Shown here in pieces: positions 1-9,573 of a stretch of DNA of 33,398 nucleotides. The notes beneath the pieces were generated by a model. The model was not told where the DNA came from. It worked only from the letters and a program-made list of their open reading frames with translations, and did not search any database. How positions within the stretch are numbered: position 1 is the first letter of the stretch; every line of letters begins with the position of its first letter. Source of the stretch: Candidatus Babelota bacterium (GTDB lineage: Bacteria; Babelota; Babeliae; Babelales; Babelaceae); NCBI GenBank assembly GCA_013815795.1, contig JACDFK010000002.1, forward strand, positions 17,456 through 50,853. The letters run 5' to 3'. The position numbers and the translations under genes are program-made.

Positions 1-1095
1 AGGTTTCGTAGATGCGGTTAAAGCAGTTGATGAGTTAAAAAAAAGTGATTTCACAAAAGAGTGATTCCACCAGGATGAAAGACCTTCTATTAAAATCATC
101 GTATGCCGCTTATCATAAATGGCTTTCAAAACCCCATCATATAAAAGATAGGCAGAGTTATAACAGTGCTCTTTTTCCCAGCGAGCAGCACCCACGATAA
201 TAGTCAGTGCTTTCGAAAGATGTTTTTTATCCCACAGCTTTACTACCTCTTGAGCACTCTGTAAATTGAATTTGTACAAAGCAGATTCGGGCATCACTAC
301 TAACTCGACCTCCGGTTTTTCTCGTATAAGATTTTTAAGTTGCTGCTTCACTTCCTTTCCGATTCTCATTAAATCGAACGGTTCATACATCCGTACCGGT
401 AAGACTGCTACTTTCTTAAGCCATGAAGGAGCTTCATTAGGGATGGGAGCAGACATCTTACTTATAATCCACGGCGCACTTGCTATCATAATAATAAAAG
501 GCACAGATCGTTTATGCGGTACCAAAAATACAGCAGCTACTAAGCTGTTAGTTATTAATAAGAACAGCGTAAGAACATACACTCCAAGCCAGGGTAAAAA
601 AGTAAGAAATTCTAAAGCCTCAGCCAAAGGAAGCAACGGTTGCATAAGAAAATAACCTTCCCAGTAGTTAAAAATAAAAAGGCTTCCATGCTGTAACCAA
701 CAGACAAAAAGAAATGCTGTTACTACCCATATACTAAGTCTCCACACTACAGAATCTTCGACCGAGAAAAAACTAATAAGCTTATTAGTTAGCCAGAACC
801 ATATCGCTGCATAGAGAGCAAGATACAAAGAAACAAAGAGCGAAGGTAGAATCCTTAGTATAAAAGGCCCTTCAGCCATAGAGGTTATGGAATAAAAAAT
901 ACCCCATAAATTTCCGTAAAAAGCGATCAATCCCCACACAAGGCCCTCTTTAAAAGATATAGTTCTCGTAGCTGCACAGTAAAAAAGAGGAGCCCACGAA
1001 AAAAAAGCAAGCCACCACAGCCAAAAACTAAAAATATGCGCTGCAGTATAGAGCAATGCTGACAGTATAAGTAATAACCATTTTAAACTTTTCAT
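1..1095 (-). CDS. lnt: Apolipoprotein N-acyltransferase-like membrane protein (nitrilase fold), 3' end truncated by window edge
   Basis: Manual reverse translation from ATG at 1095 is open to position 1: MKSLKWLLLILSALLYTAAHIFSFWLWWLAFFSWAPLFY..., several hydrophobic helices, then nitrilase-type motifs VVMPESALYKF, IIVGAARWE...YNSAYLLYDG and YDKRH. The catalytic Cys region lies outside the window. Confidence 0.6.
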   Translation of the reverse strand, partial: MKSLKWLLLILSALLYTAAHIFSFWLWWLAFFSWAPLFYCAATRTISFKEGLVWGLIAFYGNLWGIFYSITSMAEGPFILRILPSLFVSLYLALYAAIWFWLTNKLISFFSVEDSVVWRLSIWVVTAFLFVCWLQHGSLFIFNYWEGYFLMQPLLPLAEALEFLTFLPWLGVYVLTLFLLITNSLVAAVFLVPHKRSVPFIIMIASAPWIISKMSAPIPNEAPSWLKKVAVLPVRMYEPFDLMRIGKEVKQQLKNLIREKPEVELVVMPESALYKFNLQSAQEVVKLWDKKHLSKALTIIVGAARWEKEHCYNSAYLLYDGVLKAIYDKRHTMILIEGLSSWWNHSFVKSLFFNSSTALTASTKP

Positions 1096-1775
1096 AGCAG
1101 CCTTTTCTCATGGAAACAAAAGAGCATAATTCATACTATCAATCATACCATTTATTATTTTATATTTGTCAATACTATTTAATTATATTATAAATTTTAG
1201 TGCTACTATTAGCGCCTCTTTTCCCGTACATTGTTGAGAAGATTCCTCCTTTTTTGTGTAAAATCATAATTCTTCAGGCTAAGTACGAAAATCTTTTTAA
1301 CTGACATACAAGAAAGATCGCCCTTCTCTTCTCAATTATATAAACCAACTAAACGTAAGCTTTTTGCTAAGATATTTAAGTAATGTTTTGATTATTAATT
1401 TCTCCATTGGAAAAAGAGCTTTTAAAAATCGTGGTCCACTGAATCAACTATTTATTTACACTCTTTGCGCTTTTAAAATATTGAAAAAAAAGTTATACTA
1501 ATATAAAAGGAATACTACTTTTTGGTAGAGTTATCATTCGTATTCCTATAAGATTTCAGTCGTAAAGCTGGATAAAAATCACCGAGCTATAAAAATCGGT
1601 AAAAATAGTCGTAACCGTTACCTCTACAACCAGATAGAATGCATATAGTATTTAATTTCGAGCATCAGAACTCTCTCTTAATAAAGACTTATCCATCTGC
1701 GATAAACAGTGATATACTAATAGCCCCCTACTCTAAAAACGTATAGTATTATTTTTCAAGCATAAGGAACTACCT

Positions 1776-4700
1776 ATGGATGTACTACACGGAGTTTGGC
1801 AACCTGATGAAAATGAGGGACTCCATGTTTGGATCGAATCAAGAACGGGCTATCTAAAAGCACAAAAAATGCCGAAAGATACCAATTATCACCCTTACGC
1901 TCTTGAACATCTACAACTTTTTAACTCTCTCCATGAGTACCTGCAGGCACCCTATTCAAGAAAAGAGCTTGAAAAAAAACTTTTTTTGTCATTACCCGTA
2001 AAAAACAGTCACATTCCCCTTGCATCTTTTGAGAAAGCCACAGAACAGAAAAAATTTCCTTTATCTCATTGGCAAATACCTTCGTTACTGATACCAAAGG
2101 ATAAGGTACTCGCTTTTTTAGCCGCATTAGGGACAAAATCCCCCTCATTCACTGTGGGATCTTCTCTGGAGTATTGGCGTACTCTTGGACTTTTTGCTTT
2201 AGAGCTCATTCATAAAGGTGCTTTTTATCCTGCACTCAAGTTAATAGACGGTGAAATTACCTATAAAGCCTGTTGGAAACCATTTCTTACGGAGAAATAC
2301 TCAACAGAGCTTGTAGCACTTTCGCAGCCTATGCCTGCTCTCTGTCAGTCATTTGCAATTAAGGAATATGAACCATCACTACTTATCGAACAGTTTCTTG
2401 AAGAGACCGTTGACGCTTTTATTAAGAAAAATCTGAGCGATATTTCTGCTTTTTCGAACCTTACTCCCCCTCAAAATCCGATAAATCAAGCATTTCAAGG
2501 ATGGCTAACACAACTATCTTTACAGGAAGATAGCCCCCAATTTTCCCTCCTTTCAAATCATCATCGGGCTACAGATACCTTTATTACGCAACTTCAAGAA
2601 TGGACTAAGAGGTGTGAAACACCTAGTGAGACGGCAGGCGATCAAGTACAAGCTTCTTCAAAAAAACAGTTTTCCATAATTTTTCAGTTAAACCAACCAG
2701 TAGATCTTTCCTCTACGTGGAAACTCTTTTTTCTTTTACAAGCTTCTGATGATCAAAGCCTTATTCTCTCGGCAGAGGATATATGGTCATATAAACCATC
2801 ATCGCACGGAGTGCTTACCTTCTATGAAAATCCTCAAGAAAGACTTTTACGGGATATTGCACGTGCATCTCATATAGTTCTAGCGTTTCAAAAAAGTCTT
2901 GAAGAAGAGTTTCCCACGCATATCGAATTAACCACACAAGAGGCCTATAGTTTTTTACATAATGAAGCGCATATGCTACAGGATAAAGGTTTTATTCTAC
3001 ATCTTCCTGTATGGTGGAACAAAACACGTAAAAGACTAAGTTCACATGTTCATATTAGAAGATCGCTTTCACAAGGGATGATGGATTCGAGCAGTATTTT
3101 AGAATATGACTGGAAAATGTCATTGGGAGAACAGTCCCTTTCAGAGCAAGAATTCAAAGAACTTGCAGCACTTAAAGAGCCTTTAGTAAAAGTACGAGGT
3201 GAATGGGTTGAAGTAGATCAAAAGGAGATAGCAACAGCTCTTTCTTTTTTCCAGAAAAAACAAAAAAAAGAGTTGTCACTTATAGAGGCACTTCAGCTCT
3301 CATTAGGAAAAGAGGATCCCCTTACGGGAGTCTCTTTAGAAACAGTAACAACCGAAGAATGGTTTGATGATTTTTTAAAGAAACTACAAGACCCTCAAAA
3401 AATAGCATCAGTAATGGTACCAGAAAATTTCAATGGTCAGTTGCGTCCTTACCAAGAAAGAGGTCTTTCATGGCTTTCTTTTTTAAAAACTAACTCATTT
3501 GGAGCCTGTCTTGCCGATGATATGGGCCTTGGAAAGACAATACAAGTTATTGCACTTCTTCTTCATGAAAAGAAAACGACACCTTTTACTGTCCCTCATC
3601 TTCTCATTTGCCCTATGTCAGTATTAGGAAATTGGCAACAAGAGCTCGAAAAGTTTGCACCAAGCATCACTGTTATGATTCATCACAGCGCTAAAAGGCT
3701 CTCTGCTGAAAGCTTTAAAGAAGAAGCACTTAAACATGATATCGTAATTACAACCTATTCACTCAGCGCCCGGGATCATGAAGAACTTCTCTCAATTACA
3801 TGGAAAAGCCTTATTCTTGATGAAGCACAAAACATAAAAAATAGCTCGAGTAAACAGACTCAAGTAATTAAAACTTTACAGGCTCAAAGCAAGTTAGCGC
3901 TTACCGGTACTCCTATAGAAAATAGACTAGGAGAATTATGGTCATTAATGGATTTTTTAAATAAAGGATATTTAGGATCAGAGGATAAGTTTCATAAAAA
4001 GTTCACTGCACCGATTGAACGAAATAATGACCAACAACGAGCGGCTGCTTTAAAAAATCTTATTCAGCCCTTTATTCTACGTCGTGTCAAAACTGATAAA
4101 TCGATTATTCAAGATCTTCCTGATAAAATTGAAACAAAAGAGTTGTGCTATCTGACAAAAGAACAGGCAACATTATACCAATCAGTTCTTGATACTATGT
4201 TGAAGACAATCGAAAATGCCGAAGGAATTGAACGAAAAGGGCTTGTACTTTCGACTCTTTTAAAATTAAAACAGATCTGCAATCACCCGGTAAATTTTAT
4301 TCAGGACAACTCTTCCCTTGAAGAACGATCCGGAAAACTGAACCGTCTTGAAGAACTTCTTGAAGAGATTCTAGCAGAAGGAGGAAAAAGCCTCATATTT
4401 ACACAATTTGCCACAATGGGACACCTACTCCACAAACATTTAACTTCTCTGTATAAAAAGGAAGTTCTCTATCTCTACGGTGGCACACCAAAGAAGGCAC
4501 GTGATAAAATGATAGAACAGTTTCAAACATCAGAAGGCCCCTCAATCTTTGTTCTTTCACTTAAAGCCGGCGGAACCGGGCTTAATCTTACGCAAGCCAA
4601 TCATGTATTTCATTTCGATCGCTGGTGGAATCCTGCTGTAGAAAATCAGGCAACCGATCGTGCCTTTAGAATAGGCCAGAAAAAAATGGTTCAGGTTCAC

Positions 4701-4853
4701 AAGTTTGTATGCGCAGGCACACTGGAAGATCGTATAGATAGACTTATCGAGCAAAAAAAACAACTTACCGATCTGGTTATATCAGCAGGAGAGCATTGGA
4801 TAACGGAGCTATCTACCGATGAGCTTAAAGAACTCTTTACACTTGCATTATAA
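1776..4853 (+). CDS. SNF2/Rad54-family DEAD/H helicase (HepA-like)
   Basis: ORF 1025 aa: LADDMGLGKTIQVIALLL (Walker A), LILDEAQNIKN (DEAQ), LTGTPIENRLGELWSLMDFL, LSLKAGGTGLNLTQANHVFHFDRWWNPAVENQATDRAFRIGQ. AAGGA upstream of ATG. Confidence 0.95.
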   Translation: MDVLHGVWQPDENEGLHVWIESRTGYLKAQKMPKDTNYHPYALEHLQLFNSLHEYLQAPYSRKELEKKLFLSLPVKNSHIPLASFEKATEQKKFPLSHWQIPSLLIPKDKVLAFLAALGTKSPSFTVGSSLEYWRTLGLFALELIHKGAFYPALKLIDGEITYKACWKPFLTEKYSTELVALSQPMPALCQSFAIKEYEPSLLIEQFLEETVDAFIKKNLSDISAFSNLTPPQNPINQAFQGWLTQLSLQEDSPQFSLLSNHHRATDTFITQLQEWTKRCETPSETAGDQVQASSKKQFSIIFQLNQPVDLSSTWKLFFLLQASDDQSLILSAEDIWSYKPSSHGVLTFYENPQERLLRDIARASHIVLAFQKSLEEEFPTHIELTTQEAYSFLHNEAHMLQDKGFILHLPVWWNKTRKRLSSHVHIRRSLSQGMMDSSSILEYDWKMSLGEQSLSEQEFKELAALKEPLVKVRGEWVEVDQKEIATALSFFQKKQKKELSLIEALQLSLGKEDPLTGVSLETVTTEEWFDDFLKKLQDPQKIASVMVPENFNGQLRPYQERGLSWLSFLKTNSFGACLADDMGLGKTIQVIALLLHEKKTTPFTVPHLLICPMSVLGNWQQELEKFAPSITVMIHHSAKRLSAESFKEEALKHDIVITTYSLSARDHEELLSITWKSLILDEAQNIKNSSSKQTQVIKTLQAQSKLALTGTPIENRLGELWSLMDFLNKGYLGSEDKFHKKFTAPIERNNDQQRAAALKNLIQPFILRRVKTDKSIIQDLPDKIETKELCYLTKEQATLYQSVLDTMLKTIENAEGIERKGLVLSTLLKLKQICNHPVNFIQDNSSLEERSGKLNRLEELLEEILAEGGKSLIFTQFATMGHLLHKHLTSLYKKEVLYLYGGTPKKARDKMIEQFQTSEGPSIFVLSLKAGGTGLNLTQANHVFHFDRWWNPAVENQATDRAFRIGQKKMVQVHKFVCAGTLEDRIDRLIEQKKQLTDLVISAGEHWITELSTDELKELFTLAL

Positions 4854-4862
4854 GGGAAAAGC

Positions 4863-5714
4863 ATGTCATACGTACAGTACACCAACAGCCGTCCCAAAAA
4901 AAATGGAAACGGAATTCCTCTCAAAAGTAAACGAGGCCCTATCGCCCTCACTGAATGGGGTAAAAGGTGGACACAGACTTTTACTGAAAGCGATTCAACG
5001 CGTCTTTCTCGAGCCCGGAGTTATGCTCGATCAGGTAACGTGACGTATCTTGCAGTTCATGGACTACAAATTAAAGCGGAAGTTTTAGGAAGTCGTTCTA
5101 TATCTTATAATGTGAGTATCGATATTATTAATCCCTATACAAACACACAATGGAACGACTATCTTACTCTACTCTGCAAAAAATCTTCATATTTAGCACA
5201 TTTTTTAGAAGGAATAATGCCCCCGGCAATAGACGACGTTTTTAAGGATCTTAACAATCCTCTTTTTCCGCTTTCTTTAGAATCTAGTTTCTTTCTGAAA
5301 TGCAACTGCTACGATTGGGCCCCTAACTGCAAGCACGTACTTGCGGTTCTTTATATCATTACTGAAATGATTGATGAAAAACCCTTACTGATTTTTCAAC
5401 TGCGAGGAAAGTCGATAGAAAAAATTATCAACGAACTAAAAACACTCCGATCAACAAAAACCTCAGAGCACCCATTATCGTCTGAGCTACCACTAGAAAA
5501 ATCTTTTTGGCAAGAAAGAATAAACATACCTGCTCCATACGTAGTAAGCGACTCAGAACCAATTGATGCTTATAAGCTTCTGGGAGACGCACCCTGGAAA
5601 GTAGGCACAAAAAAAATCACTACCGTTCTTGCCCCCCTTTATAAACATTTAAAAAAGGCAGTTACTACAACTATAACTTCCCCAGAACAGATTAAAAAAT
5701 TAGAAAATAGTTGA
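4863..5714 (+). CDS. SWIM zinc-finger domain protein, partner of the SNF2 helicase
   Basis: ORF 283 aa starting 9 bp after the SNF2 stop. FLKCNCYDWAPNCKHVLAVLY matches CxCxnCxH SWIM motif. Confidence 0.85.
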   Translation: MSYVQYTNSRPKKNGNGIPLKSKRGPIALTEWGKRWTQTFTESDSTRLSRARSYARSGNVTYLAVHGLQIKAEVLGSRSISYNVSIDIINPYTNTQWNDYLTLLCKKSSYLAHFLEGIMPPAIDDVFKDLNNPLFPLSLESSFFLKCNCYDWAPNCKHVLAVLYIITEMIDEKPLLIFQLRGKSIEKIINELKTLRSTKTSEHPLSSELPLEKSFWQERINIPAPYVVSDSEPIDAYKLLGDAPWKVGTKKITTVLAPLYKHLKKAVTTTITSPEQIKKLENS

Positions 5715-5776
5715 TCTAAAGTGTGTAAGAGGAGGTTTCTGTAGCGCCTTCCTCTCGCACTAACCGTACTATAGGG

Positions 5777-6939
5777 TTACAGATCCTTCCCGTAGAAAAA
5801 CTCCTGTGCTCTTTCCTGAAGTTTTTGAAATTCGGTCTCATCTAACTTTTGAAGCTCTTCCTTACTCAATGTATCACTATCTACTATAAATGTTCCACCA
5901 AGCATACCACTGCACGCTCTACCGTCAGGGTACTCTGCCGTATGTACAGAATTTTTAGGAAACACATAAAGATATTCATCTTTTTCACCTTGAGGTACTT
6001 TAGTAAAAAGCATATAGTTCATATGAGCGTCCCCAGCTTCAGTATTGAGCAAGAAAAAATGACCTCGTTGTGTATAAACAAGCTCATCCTGTGCAAGTGT
6101 GCCCCCTGCAAGGCCTGCACAATTGCATATAATGTCTTGAGTACACTGCTCAAAGGAACAGATTTCCTCGATAATAACGGGAATTTTAAGCTTTTTTACC
6201 TCAGTCCATAACTGTTTCATAACTTGCGCAACATCAATAAAGTACGTTATATATTTCGCATAATTTTCATGTACTATGCCATTACCAAAATCGATCGTCA
6301 CTAACTGCCGTGGAGGCATATAGTTAAATTTTTCCAAAACCTCTACACCTGTTTTGGAGTGCGCCATTGAATAAAGAGGGAGTCGTCGCACCACATTAGA
6401 AAGAAGATAAGGATGATTACCATGCTCGATCTGATGAAATACATGAAATGTTTCAAGTGCTCGTCGTGTTCTTAGTTGCAAAGGTAGAGTAGTTTCTTCA
6501 CCCGTGCCTGGATCAAAAAATCCTCCTGCGCGCCACGATGGGAGATCATACAATGCTTTAGTTGAAATACTAACATCTTTAAAACCTTTTCTACATAGCT
6601 CAATAGCCATTGTAAGACCAATACACCCTGAACCAATAACTTTAATCGGTCCTCATACGAAGGATTTGTCTGTATATAGAGCTCAAGAGCTTCTTGAACA
6701 GTCCCAAAAAGTGTTACATATCCAGAACCACCGTGTCCATAACAGTGTATAATCTGCTTATTTTCTATCTGTTCCATGGAAATATTAGGGCCTCCTCTTC
6801 GATTTGGGCGATTGCACGCATCCTTTGAGAAAACTAAATGAGCATCGAATGTATAAGGAGTAAGACACTCAATAACCGGTTGCGCGGCATACAAACAGGA
6901 AGAAAAAAAGTAGGCAACAATAAAAAGAAAGATGTTCAT
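5777..6939 (-). pseudogene. Secreted D-amino-acid-oxidase-like FAD oxidoreductase, circularly permuted motif order, split by a frameshift into two ORFs (6472..6939 and 5777..6610)
   Basis: N-terminal ORF: signal-peptide-like MNIFLFIVAYFFSSCLYAA, then CNRPNRRGGPNISME...IIHCYGHGGSG. In the other frame: PIKVIGSGCIGLTMAIELCRKGFKDVSI, then IICNCAGL, YTQRGHFF, YLYVFPKN, GMLGGTF. The two frames join near 6640..6655. Confidence 0.7.
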
Positions 6940-7211
6940 TGAAATCCTTATTAAACGTGGAAAAGATATATACTGGCGAGAAAATTTTTCAGGGCACTAT
7001 GTATTAAACAGAGAATAGATATACTTTTTCTCTATTTAATAAATATATCTAGTATACTATACCTTTTAATCTCTTAAAATGACCAGCGAGAAATAGTACT
7101 TTTAACCCCTACAAAAGGTTTTTAAGTGCCTTTTTTTCGAAAGACCTCGTAAGTAGTAGAGTTAGCATATAAACGCATCATTAAAGAGAAATTTACAAAA
7201 AATGAACGTGA

Positions 7212-7253
7212 AAGAGCCCCTTAAAGAATGTAATAGTTCTTTAAGGGGCTCTT
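7212..7253. terminator. Strong hairpin downstream of the paralog cluster
   Basis: AAGAGCCCCTTAAAGAA-tgtaatag-TTCTTTAAGGGGCTCTT, 17-bp perfect stem. T-tract best on + side (aattttttac); on the minus side a short TTT, then a T-run further out. Confidence 0.7.
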
Positions 7254-7277
7254 AATTTTTTACTTTTTACCGTAAAA

Positions 7278-7790
7278 TTACAGTAAGAAAAGGCCTTTTA
7301 TATAAGTTCTATAGGTCAATATTTGAGCTTCTTTAGCTGCAATAACAGTACCATGCTTTACTTTTGATAAACCGCCAGAACCAGCACGATATTTCGCTTT
7401 TAGTTCATCAAGCTGTTTTTTATAATGAGTAAGCTTTTTTAATCCGCCTGTAAATTTTTCTTTTTCTTTTTTGTTTTCAGAAAATTCTTTCATAGCGCGC
7501 TCAACTTTTTTATAAAAACCAACCTGTGCTTTTAAAGCAGCTATCTCCGTTTGGTAAGAACCATCGCGCATTCTTCCCCAAAACCCGGTCGTTTTAGCCT
7601 GTTCAGCCTTTTTTTCTAGATCGGTGATCGCAGCTTCATCTTTCTTTCTGTAGTCCTCTACGATAGCTACAGCTTTAGATTCATCGAAAGAAGTTCCATT
7701 ATAAAGTGCTGTTACATCGTCTAACCAATCAACCGCCTGTACAGTTACAGGGACTACCATCATGCAAGCTATAAGTGCTTTTTTCATCAT
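7278..7790 (-). CDS. Secreted helical paralog 1 of 4
   Basis: Start trimmed from 7844 to MMKKALIACMMVVPVTVQA (signal peptide) preceded by aggtcttctc. Shares VDWLDDVTALYNGTSFDESKA and GTVIAAKEAQILTYRTYIKGLFL with neighbours. Confidence 0.85.
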   Translation of the reverse strand: MMKKALIACMMVVPVTVQAVDWLDDVTALYNGTSFDESKAVAIVEDYRKKDEAAITDLEKKAEQAKTTGFWGRMRDGSYQTEIAALKAQVGFYKKVERAMKEFSENKKEKEKFTGGLKKLTHYKKQLDELKAKYRAGSGGLSKVKHGTVIAAKEAQILTYRTYIKGLFLL

Positions 7791-7861
7791 GAGAAGACCT
7801 TTCTTTTTCTGTTGAGGAGAGATCGTTCGATCTCTCCTCAACATTATTGCAATTTTTCAAC

Positions 7862-8377
7862 TTACGCCGCTAAGAAAAGACCCTTCATATAAGTTTTATA
7901 ACTTAGTACTTGAGCCTCTTTAGCTGCAATAACTGTTCCATGCTTTGCTTTTGATACATTGCCAGAATCAGCACGATATTTCGCTCTAACATCTTCAAGC
8001 TGTTTTTTATAACGGTTAAGCTTTTTGAGACTTGCCATAAATTTTTCTTTATCTTTTTTGTTTTCAGAAAAATCTTTCATAGCGCGCTCAACCTTTTTAT
8101 AAAAACTTACTTGAGCATTTAAAACTGATATTTCTGGTTGATAAGATGCTTCAGTGATCTTTCCAACTACACCTGGTTTCTTAGCTGCTGCAGCCTTTTT
8201 TTCCAGTTCTTTGACTTCTAATTCATCTTTCTTTCTATAGCCTTCAACGATAGATACAGCTTTAGATTCATTAAAAGATGTTCCAGTATAAAGAGCAGCT
8301 ACATCATCTAACCAATCAACAGCCTGTACTGTTACAGGAGCTACTACCATACAAACTATAAGTGCTTTTTTGAACAT
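7862..8377 (-). CDS. Secreted helical paralog 2 of 4
   Basis: MFKKALIVCMVVAPVTVQAVDWLDDVAALYTGTSFNESKA...; signal peptide and K/E-rich helical body. Confidence 0.88.
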   Translation of the reverse strand: MFKKALIVCMVVAPVTVQAVDWLDDVAALYTGTSFNESKAVSIVEGYRKKDELEVKELEKKAAAAKKPGVVGKITEASYQPEISVLNAQVSFYKKVERAMKDFSENKKDKEKFMASLKKLNRYKKQLEDVRAKYRADSGNVSKAKHGTVIAAKEAQVLSYKTYMKGLFLAA

Positions 8378-8449
8378 GAGAAGACCTTTCTTTGAAGTTT
8401 ACAGTATGATCCTATGACCACTGCTCAACATTATTGTAATTTTTTCCAC

Positions 8450-8965
8450 TTACGCTGCTAAAAATAGACCTTTAATATAAGTTTTATAACTTAATATTTG
8501 AGCTTCTTTAGCTGCTATAACTGTGCCGTTCTTTACTTTCGACATATTTCCAGAGTCAGCACGATATTTCGCTCTTACATCCTCAAGAAGTTCCTTATAA
8601 CGATTGAGTTTTTTGAGGCTCGCCATAAATTTTTCCTTATCTTTTTTATTTTCAGAAAAATCTTTCATAGCGCGCTCAACCTTTTTATAAAAACTTGCTT
8701 GAGCAGTTAAAGCAACTATTTCTGGCTGATAAGATGTTTCACGGATCTTTCCAACTAGCCCTGGTGTTTTATCCAGTGCAGCCTTCTTTTCCAGTTCAGC
8801 GATCTCCAGCTGATCCTTCCTTCTATAGCATTTGACGATAGCCATAGCCTGGGATTGGTCAAACGATCTTCCGTCATAAAGCGCTGCTACATCATCTAAC
8901 CAGTCAACAGCTTGTACAGTTACAGGAGCTAACATCATGCAGGCTACAAGTGCTTTCTTAAACAT
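8450..8965 (-). CDS. Secreted helical paralog 3 of 4
   Basis: Start trimmed from 8980 to MFKKALVACMMLAPVTVQAVDWLDDVAALYDGRSFDQSQA... Confidence 0.86.
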   Translation of the reverse strand: MFKKALVACMMLAPVTVQAVDWLDDVAALYDGRSFDQSQAMAIVKCYRRKDQLEIAELEKKAALDKTPGLVGKIRETSYQPEIVALTAQASFYKKVERAMKDFSENKKDKEKFMASLKKLNRYKELLEDVRAKYRADSGNMSKVKNGTVIAAKEAQILSYKTYIKGLFLAA

Positions 8966-9022
8966 AAGAGACCCTTTCATCTTTTTCTGTTAACGATAGA
9001 ACCATACAATCTTTAATAAAGG

Positions 9023-9562
9023 TTATTGCACTTCAGAAGTGTCTTGTTCTGGAAGTAAGAAAAGACCTTTCAAATAGGTTTTATAAGCTACTATTTGCGC
9101 TTCTTTTGCAGCAATAGCTGTTCCGTTCTTTACCTTTGCTACATTGCCAGAATCAGCACGATAGTCTGCTCTTATCTCTTCAAGATCTTTTTTATAGCCA
9201 TTAAGGGTTTTGAGTCCAATCATAAATTTTTCTTTGTCTTTTTTGTTTTCAGAAAAATTTTTCAGGGAGCGCTCAACCTTTTTATAAAAACTAACTTCAG
9301 CATTCAAAGCAGCTAGCTGTGTTTTAAAAGTGCCTTCGCGAATCGTTTCCCAAAAACCGGTCGACTGATCTAAGGCAGCCTTTTTTTCCAGTTCCTTGAT
9401 TTCTGACTCATCTTTCTTTCTATAGCCTTCAACGATAGCTAAAGCTTTAGATTCATCAAAAGAGGTTCCACTATAAAGCGCTGCCACATCATCTAACCAA
9501 TCAGCAGCATACACAGTTGCAGGAACTACCATCATGCAAGCTATAAGTGTTTTTTTAATCAT
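9023..9562 (-). CDS. Secreted helical paralog 4 of 4, with a short C-terminal extension
   Basis: Start trimmed from 9577 to MIKKTLIACMMVVPATVYAADWLDDVAALYSGTSFDESKA...; ends YKTYLKGLFLLPEQDTSEVQ. Confidence 0.86.
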   Translation of the reverse strand: MIKKTLIACMMVVPATVYAADWLDDVAALYSGTSFDESKALAIVEGYRKKDESEIKELEKKAALDQSTGFWETIREGTFKTQLAALNAEVSFYKKVERSLKNFSENKKDKEKFMIGLKTLNGYKKDLEEIRADYRADSGNVAKVKNGTAIAAKEAQIVAYKTYLKGLFLLPEQDTSEVQ

Positions 9563-9573
9563 GAGAGGACCTT

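Noticed and set aside
2-64. Open + frame tail GFVDAVKAVDELKKSDFTKE* at the window start
   Set aside because: Overlaps the long minus-strand lnt-like frame, which is open through position 1 and carries recognisable motifs.
266-655. 129-aa + ORF
   Set aside because: Antisense to the lnt-like coding frame; no family signal.
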